DNA from: Belnapia sp. | GTDB taxonomy: Bacteria; Pseudomonadota; Alphaproteobacteria; Acetobacterales; Acetobacteraceae | Reading direction: 5' to 3' | Assembly: GCA_028291445.1 (NCBI GenBank) | Contig: JAQGIA010000144.1 | Coordinates: forward strand, 1 to 7,948 | Length of the DNA: 7,948 bases | Part shown: piece after piece, positions 4,472 through 7,948 of the stretch | Numbering within the stretch: position 1 is the stretch's first letter | Layout of the letters: every line of letters starts with the position of its first letter | Made by a program: the position numbers and the translations under genes | Notes under the pieces: generated by a model | Databases searched by the model: none | What the model was told of the DNA's origin: nothing | The model's input: only the letters and a program-made list of their open reading frames with translations

Positions 4472-5815
4472 ATGACGGCCATGCCACCCAGCTTCCCCAG
4501 CCTCGCCCAGGCGATGCGCGTCTGGTTCCGCATCGGCTGCCTCTCCTTCGGCGGCCCCGCCGGGCAGATCGCCATGCTGCACCGGGAGGTGGTGGACGAG
4601 CGGCGCTGGGTCTCCGACGCCCGTTTCCTGCATGCGCTGAATTTCTGCACCCTGTTGCCGGGGCCAGAGGCGCAGCAGCTCGCCACCTACCTCGGCTGGC
4701 TGATGCATGGCGTTCGCGGCGGCCTCGCGGCCGGCCTGTTTTTCATCATCCCCGGCGCGCTGGTGATGCTGGCGCTCTCGGCCATCTTCGTCGCCTTCGG
4801 CGAGGTGCCGCTGATCGCCGCGCTGTTCTTCGGGCTGAAATGCGCCGTGCTGGTACTGGTGCTGGAAGCGCTGCTGCGGGTGGCGCGGCGGGCGCTGAAG
4901 GGCAATATCCCCCGGCTGCTGGCCGGCGCCGCCTTCCTCGCGCTGTTCCTGTTCGGCCTGCCCTTCCCGGTGGTGGTGCTGGCCGCGGCGCTGCTCGGCC
5001 TGGCGCTGCCGGCGACCTTCGCCGGCGGCGGCCATGGCGCGGCGAAAGCCGGCCCGCCCGCCCTGCTGGACGCGCTGCTGGCGGCCGAGCCGGACCGCAT
5101 CGCCCACATGGCCGGCGCGGCGCGGCGGGCCGGGCTGATCGCCCTGGCGCTCTGGGCCTGGCCGGTCGCGCTGCTGCTGGCCCCCGGTGTACAGGTCCAG
5201 GATGGCGTGTTTGCCGACCTCGCCTGGTTCTTCTCCAAGATGGCGATGGTTACCTTCGGTGGCGCCTATGCGGTGCTCGCCTATGTCGCGCAGGAGGCGG
5301 TGGAGCATTACCGCTGGCTGACCGCCGGGCAGATGCTGACCGGCCTCGGCCTGGCGGAGACCACGCCCGGACCGCTGATCCTGGTGCTGCAATTCGTCGG
5401 CTATCTGGCGGGCCATGCTGCTGGCGGGGTCTGGGGCGGCCTGCTCGGGGCGCTGGTCACCCTTTGGGTCACCTTCGCGCCCTGCTTCGCCTGGATCTTC
5501 CTCGGCGCCCCCTATGTCGAAAGGCTGCATGACCAGCCCCGGCTGAAGGGGGCGCTGGCCGGGGTGACGGCGGCGGTGGTCGGCGTCATCGCCAACCTCG
5601 CCGTCTGGTTCGCCCTGCGCGTGTTCTTCGGCGAGGTCCGCGCGGTGCCCTATGGGCCGCTGGTGCTGGAGGTGCCGGTGGCGGCGACCTTCGATCCCCT
5701 GGCCTTGGCACTGGCGGCGCTGGCGGCGCTCTGCCTGTTCCGGCTGAAGCTGGGCGTGGTGCGGACGCTGGGGATCGCGGCGCTGGCCGGGCTGGCGGCG
5801 AGGACGCTGCTATAG
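4472..5815 (+). CDS. chrA: Chromate transporter ChrA (CHR family, long two-domain form)
   Basis: This 447-aa inner-membrane carrier of the CHR family expels chromate from the cytoplasm, classically driven by the membrane potential. Both homologous halves are present. The N-half has F-R-I-G-C-L-S-F-G-G-P-A-G-Q (19-32), E-R-R-W-V (44-48) and L-L-P-G-P-E-A-Q-Q-L (61-70). The C-half repeats the plan with F-S-K-M-A-M-V-T-F-G-G-A-Y (254-266), Y-R-W-L-T (280-284) and E-T-T-P-G-P-L (296-302). Roughly ten or more hydrophobic segments are visible, for example near 85-108, 113-135, 148-180, 221-238, 318-345 and 360-385. I chose the ATG at 4472; the ATG at 4481 is an alternative, and the frame extends upstream only into the fusion gene in another frame. 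The ribosome site is weak (GGTGGA, 4456-4461), so translational coupling to the gene 46 nt upstream is likely. The stop codon overlaps that of the convergent flavoprotein gene. Confidence 0.95.
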   Translation: MTAMPPSFPSLAQAMRVWFRIGCLSFGGPAGQIAMLHREVVDERRWVSDARFLHALNFCTLLPGPEAQQLATYLGWLMHGVRGGLAAGLFFIIPGALVMLALSAIFVAFGEVPLIAALFFGLKCAVLVLVLEALLRVARRALKGNIPRLLAGAAFLALFLFGLPFPVVVLAAALLGLALPATFAGGGHGAAKAGPPALLDALLAAEPDRIAHMAGAARRAGLIALALWAWPVALLLAPGVQVQDGVFADLAWFFSKMAMVTFGGAYAVLAYVAQEAVEHYRWLTAGQMLTGLGLAETTPGPLILVLQFVGYLAGHAAGGVWGGLLGALVTLWVTFAPCFAWIFLGAPYVERLHDQPRLKGALAGVTAAVVGVIANLAVWFALRVFFGEVRAVPYGPLVLEVPVAATFDPLALALAALAALCLFRLKLGVVRTLGIAALAGLAARTLL

Positions 5816-6982
5816 CGCCTCGCCCGCCACCCAGCCGCTGGCCCAGGCCCATTGGAAATTATAGCCACCGAGCCAGCCGGTGACATCCACCGCCTCCCCC
5901 ACCACGAACAGCCCGGGCACCGATTTCGCCTCCATGCTGCGGGACGACAGCGCGGCCGTATCGATGCCGCCGAGCGTCACCTCCGCCTTGGCATAGCCCT
6001 CGGTCCCGGCCGGCAGCAGTTCCCAGCGCTTCAGCAGCGCCGCCATCGCGTCGAGCGCCCGGTCCGGCAGGTCCGCCATGCGCGGCCCGGGCAGGCTGGC
6101 GCCGGCCATCGCCTCGGCCAGGCGCTGCGGCAGCAGCTCGCCCAGCACGGTCTTCGGCTCCGCCCTGGGCCGTGCGCGCTTCCTCTCCCGCAGCACGGTC
6201 GCCGCATCCACCCCGGGCAGCAGGTCGAGCGCGATCGGCTCGCCCTCCCGCCAATAGGAGGAAATCTGCAGGATCGCCGGGCCGGACAGCCCGCGATGGG
6301 TGAACAGCACGGCCTCCGGGAAGGCCCGCTTGCCGCAACGGGCGACGGCCGGCAGCGCCACGCCGGACAAGGGCCGCATCAGTTCCAGCGGAGCACCCTG
6401 GAACGTCAGCGGCACCAGGCCGGGGCGCGGCGCCACCAGCGGCAGGCCGAAGCGGCTGGCGAGGTCATGCGCGAAGCCGGTCGCGCCCATCTTTGGGATG
6501 GAGAGCCCGCCGGTCGCCAGCACCAGGGACGGCGCCTCGAACACGCCGCGCCCGGTCGCGACGCGAAACCCCGCCGGCTTCTCCACCGCGGTGATCCGCT
6601 CGCCGCAGCGCAGCTCGACCCCGGCCGCGGCGCATTCCGCCAGCAGCATCGCCACGATGGCGCGCGCCGAGCCGTCGCAGAACAACTGCCCCAGCGTCTT
6701 CTCATGGAAGGGAATGCCGTGCTTCTTCACCAGCCCGATGAAGTCGTGCTGGGTGAAGCGGGACAGCGCCGATTTGGCAAAATGCGGATTGGCCGAAAGG
6801 AAGCGGTCCGGCGCGCAATGCAGGTTGGTGAAATTGCAGCGCCCGCCGCCGGAGATGAGGATCTTCTTTCCCGGCTCCTCCGCATGGTCGAGCAGCAGCA
6901 CCCGGCGGCCCCGCCGCCCGGCGCTGATCGCGGCCATCAGCCCGGCCGCGCCGGCGCCGAGGATGATGGCGTCATAAGCCAT
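5810..6982 (-). CDS. NAD(P)/FAD-dependent oxidoreductase, HI0933/BaiN family flavoprotein
   Basis: This 390-aa FAD-binding protein of the HI0933 (YhiN/BaiN) family has the usual family length. The N-terminal dinucleotide fold has G-A-G-A-A-G at 9-14. The family hallmark I-S-G-G-G-R-C-N-F-T-N is at 43-53, G-Q-L-F at 98-101, and the second FAD motif L-V-L-A-T-G-G at 153-159 is followed by the P-K-M-G-A-T-G-F loop (163-170). F-T-H-R-G-L-S-G-P-A lies at 227-236. The C-terminal FAD segment runs from G-L-F-V-V-G-E-A-V-D (357-366) through G-G-Y-N-F-Q (372-377). Everything expected is intact. I chose the ATG at 6982 because MAYDAIILGAG fits the family N-terminus; a TTG at 7009 would overlap the upstream stop codon. 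No good Shine-Dalgarno precedes 6982, so coupling to the kelch gene 23 nt upstream is plausible. The substrate is unknown for most family members. Confidence 0.95.
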   Translation of the reverse strand: MAYDAIILGAGAAGLMAAISAGRRGRRVLLLDHAEEPGKKILISGGGRCNFTNLHCAPDRFLSANPHFAKSALSRFTQHDFIGLVKKHGIPFHEKTLGQLFCDGSARAIVAMLLAECAAAGVELRCGERITAVEKPAGFRVATGRGVFEAPSLVLATGGLSIPKMGATGFAHDLASRFGLPLVAPRPGLVPLTFQGAPLELMRPLSGVALPAVARCGKRAFPEAVLFTHRGLSGPAILQISSYWREGEPIALDLLPGVDAATVLRERKRARPRAEPKTVLGELLPQRLAEAMAGASLPGPRMADLPDRALDAMAALLKRWELLPAGTEGYAKAEVTLGGIDTAALSSRSMEAKSVPGLFVVGEAVDVTGWLGGYNFQWAWASGWVAGEAL

Positions 6983-6987
6983 CGGGC

Positions 6988-7010
6988 GCCCGGTCAAGTG
7001 CCCGGTCAAG
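6988..7010. repeat. 11-nt direct repeat carrying a duplicated stop codon
   Basis: GCCCGGTCAAG occurs at 6988-6998 and again at 7000-7010, a 12-nt period. On the minus strand each copy contains TGA (7008-7006 and 6996-6994), and because the period is a multiple of three, both are in frame with the kelch gene. This gives tandem stop codons in the short gap before the flavoprotein gene. It looks like a small slippage duplication. Confidence 0.75.
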
Positions 7011-7948
7011 CGAGGGTGAATGCCTCATGCACCGAGGATTGCACCCCGCCGCCCAGCACCGCCCCGCCGCCGGCGACATAGACCCAGTCGCCGATGGCGA
7101 CGGCTGCCACCGCATGGCGCGGGGTCGGCATCGGCGCATGCTGCTGCCAGGTATCGGCCGTCGGATCGTAGCTTTCCATCTGGCCGAAGACCTTGGCCTG
7201 GCGCGGCGCCCCGCCTTCGAGCGAGCCGCCCTCCCCGCCCATGGCGAAGAAGCGGTCGCGGTAGAGCACCAGCCCATGGCCGGACCGCGCGGTCGGCAGC
7301 GGGGCGCGCAGCTCCCAGGTGTCGCGCGCCGGCAGGTACACGTGGTGCAGGTCCGTGTTGTACTCGAAGGTGTTGAAGCGGCCGCCGATGATGTGGATCT
7401 GGCCGCCGTGGGCCATGACGCCGACATGGTCGCGGGCGCCGGGCAGGGCCTTGCGGGTGGTCCACTGGTCGGTCTGCGGGTCGTAGACCTCGTGCCAGCC
7501 GACGCTGGCGCGCTCCATGGTGGGGGCGCCGGCGCCGCCGATCAGATGGATCCGGCCATCGAGCGACACGGCGGCGGCGGCCCCGCGCGGCCGGGGCAGC
7601 GGGCGGATATTGGTCCAGCGGTCGGCGGCCGGGTCGTAGGCATAGGCGTGTTCGTCGGGGTTGCGGTTCTGCTCGATGAAGCCGCCGAAGGCATAGACCC
7701 GGCCGGCATGCGCCACGACGGCGACGTGGTTGGCGCCGCGCGGCAAAGTCGCGCCGATCAGCCAGCGATCCGCCGCCGGGTCGTAGATGTGGTGGTAGCC
7801 GCGATCGACCCTGCCTTCGCCATAGCCGCCGACGACATGCATCCGGCCGTCCAGCGCGGTCGCCCAGGCCATTTCGCTGCGTGGGATCGGCAGCGCCGCC
7901 CGCGGCGCCCAGCGGCCGGGCGGCCCGGCGGGGGCGGTGCTGGCGGTG
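7006..7948 (-). CDS. Kelch-repeat beta-propeller protein (5' end outside window)
   Basis: The frame is open from the stop at 7006 to the window edge; the last 313 residues are visible. An internal ATG at 7872 is not the start: the 25 codons before it encode G-R-W-A-P-R-A-A-L-P-I-P-R-S-E, the first part of a propeller blade. Six Gly-Gly kelch turns follow, preceded by H-V-V, Y-A-F, H-L-I, H-I-I, F-A-M and Y-V-A and spaced about 48-56 residues apart. Between them run Y-D-P-x-x-D-x-W strands followed by L-P or M-P. That is a complete six-bladed propeller, and the C-terminal E-A-F-T-L probably supplies a closing strand. Such proteins bind partners or, in galactose-oxidase relatives, carry a copper site; none of the residues for that site is recognisable here. 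Whether a signal peptide exists cannot be seen. It lies 23 nt upstream of the flavoprotein gene on the same strand. Confidence 0.9.
   Translation of the reverse strand, partial: TASTAPAGPPGRWAPRAALPIPRSEMAWATALDGRMHVVGGYGEGRVDRGYHHIYDPAADRWLIGATLPRGANHVAVVAHAGRVYAFGGFIEQNRNPDEHAYAYDPAADRWTNIRPLPRPRGAAAAVSLDGRIHLIGGAGAPTMERASVGWHEVYDPQTDQWTTRKALPGARDHVGVMAHGGQIHIIGGRFNTFEYNTDLHHVYLPARDTWELRAPLPTARSGHGLVLYRDRFFAMGGEGGSLEGGAPRQAKVFGQMESYDPTADTWQQHAPMPTPRHAVAAVAIGDWVYVAGGGAVLGGGVQSSVHEAFTLA

Noticed and set aside
4034..5530. 498-codon minus-strand open frame opposite chrA
   Set aside because: The product is Gln/Gly/Arg/His-rich with no fold signature and crosses two real genes. It is a shadow of the chrA codon pattern.
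5852..7081. 409-codon plus-strand open frame opposite the flavoprotein gene
   Set aside because: It is antisense to a protein with intact FAD motifs, and its translation is Arg/Gln/His-rich low complexity.
7870..7872. ATG at 7872 as the start of the kelch gene
   Set aside because: The frame is open beyond it to the window edge and encodes the first strand of a kelch blade, so the gene is partial, not short.

Overview
This is a GC-rich (about 70 %) chromosomal segment. Dense short-spaced genes, strong third-position GC, a sigma-EcfG-type promoter and the protein families seen suggest an alphaproteobacterium, possibly Rhodospirillales/Acetobacteraceae (Roseomonas-like). The taxon is inferred from style and families, not from a marker gene. 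No tRNA, rRNA, CRISPR array, insertion sequence or phage gene was seen.

Layout. (1) Positions 1-126, minus strand: the N-terminal part of a small DUF3072 protein. Its upstream region (127-305) is shared with the divergent next gene and carries a near-ideal general-stress-response promoter (GGAAC-N16-CGTT) and an overlapping SOS-box-like motif. (2) 306-2510, plus strand: a PHB-depolymerase-family esterase, then an aldo/keto reductase, probably one transcription unit. (3) 2521-2590: a palindromic array of five 14-nt units between convergent genes, running into the 3' end of a small minus-strand gene of unknown function (2567-2887). (4) 3049-5815, plus strand: a small predicted lipoprotein, a rhodanese-ChrB fusion protein and a full-length two-domain chromate transporter ChrA. 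The leader before the fusion gene has a perfect -35 box, an 8-bp inverted repeat and a hairpin that would cover the ribosome binding site. (5) 5810-7948, minus strand: a HI0933/BaiN-type flavoprotein and, upstream of it, a six-bladed kelch beta-propeller protein whose 5' end lies outside the window. chrA and the flavoprotein gene meet tail to tail, with both stop codons inside one CTATAG palindrome.

How it fits together. The clearest functional module is chromate/oxyanion resistance: the rhodanese-ChrB protein with the ChrA efflux carrier. The lipoprotein just upstream may be a neighbour rather than a partner. The esterase/reductase pair looks like ordinary metabolism, and the kelch/flavoprotein pair shares a strand and a 23-nt gap but no obvious pathway. 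The gene content is mostly ordinary. The points most worth a second look are regulatory: the stress promoter, the chromate-gene leader and the 14-nt repeat array.
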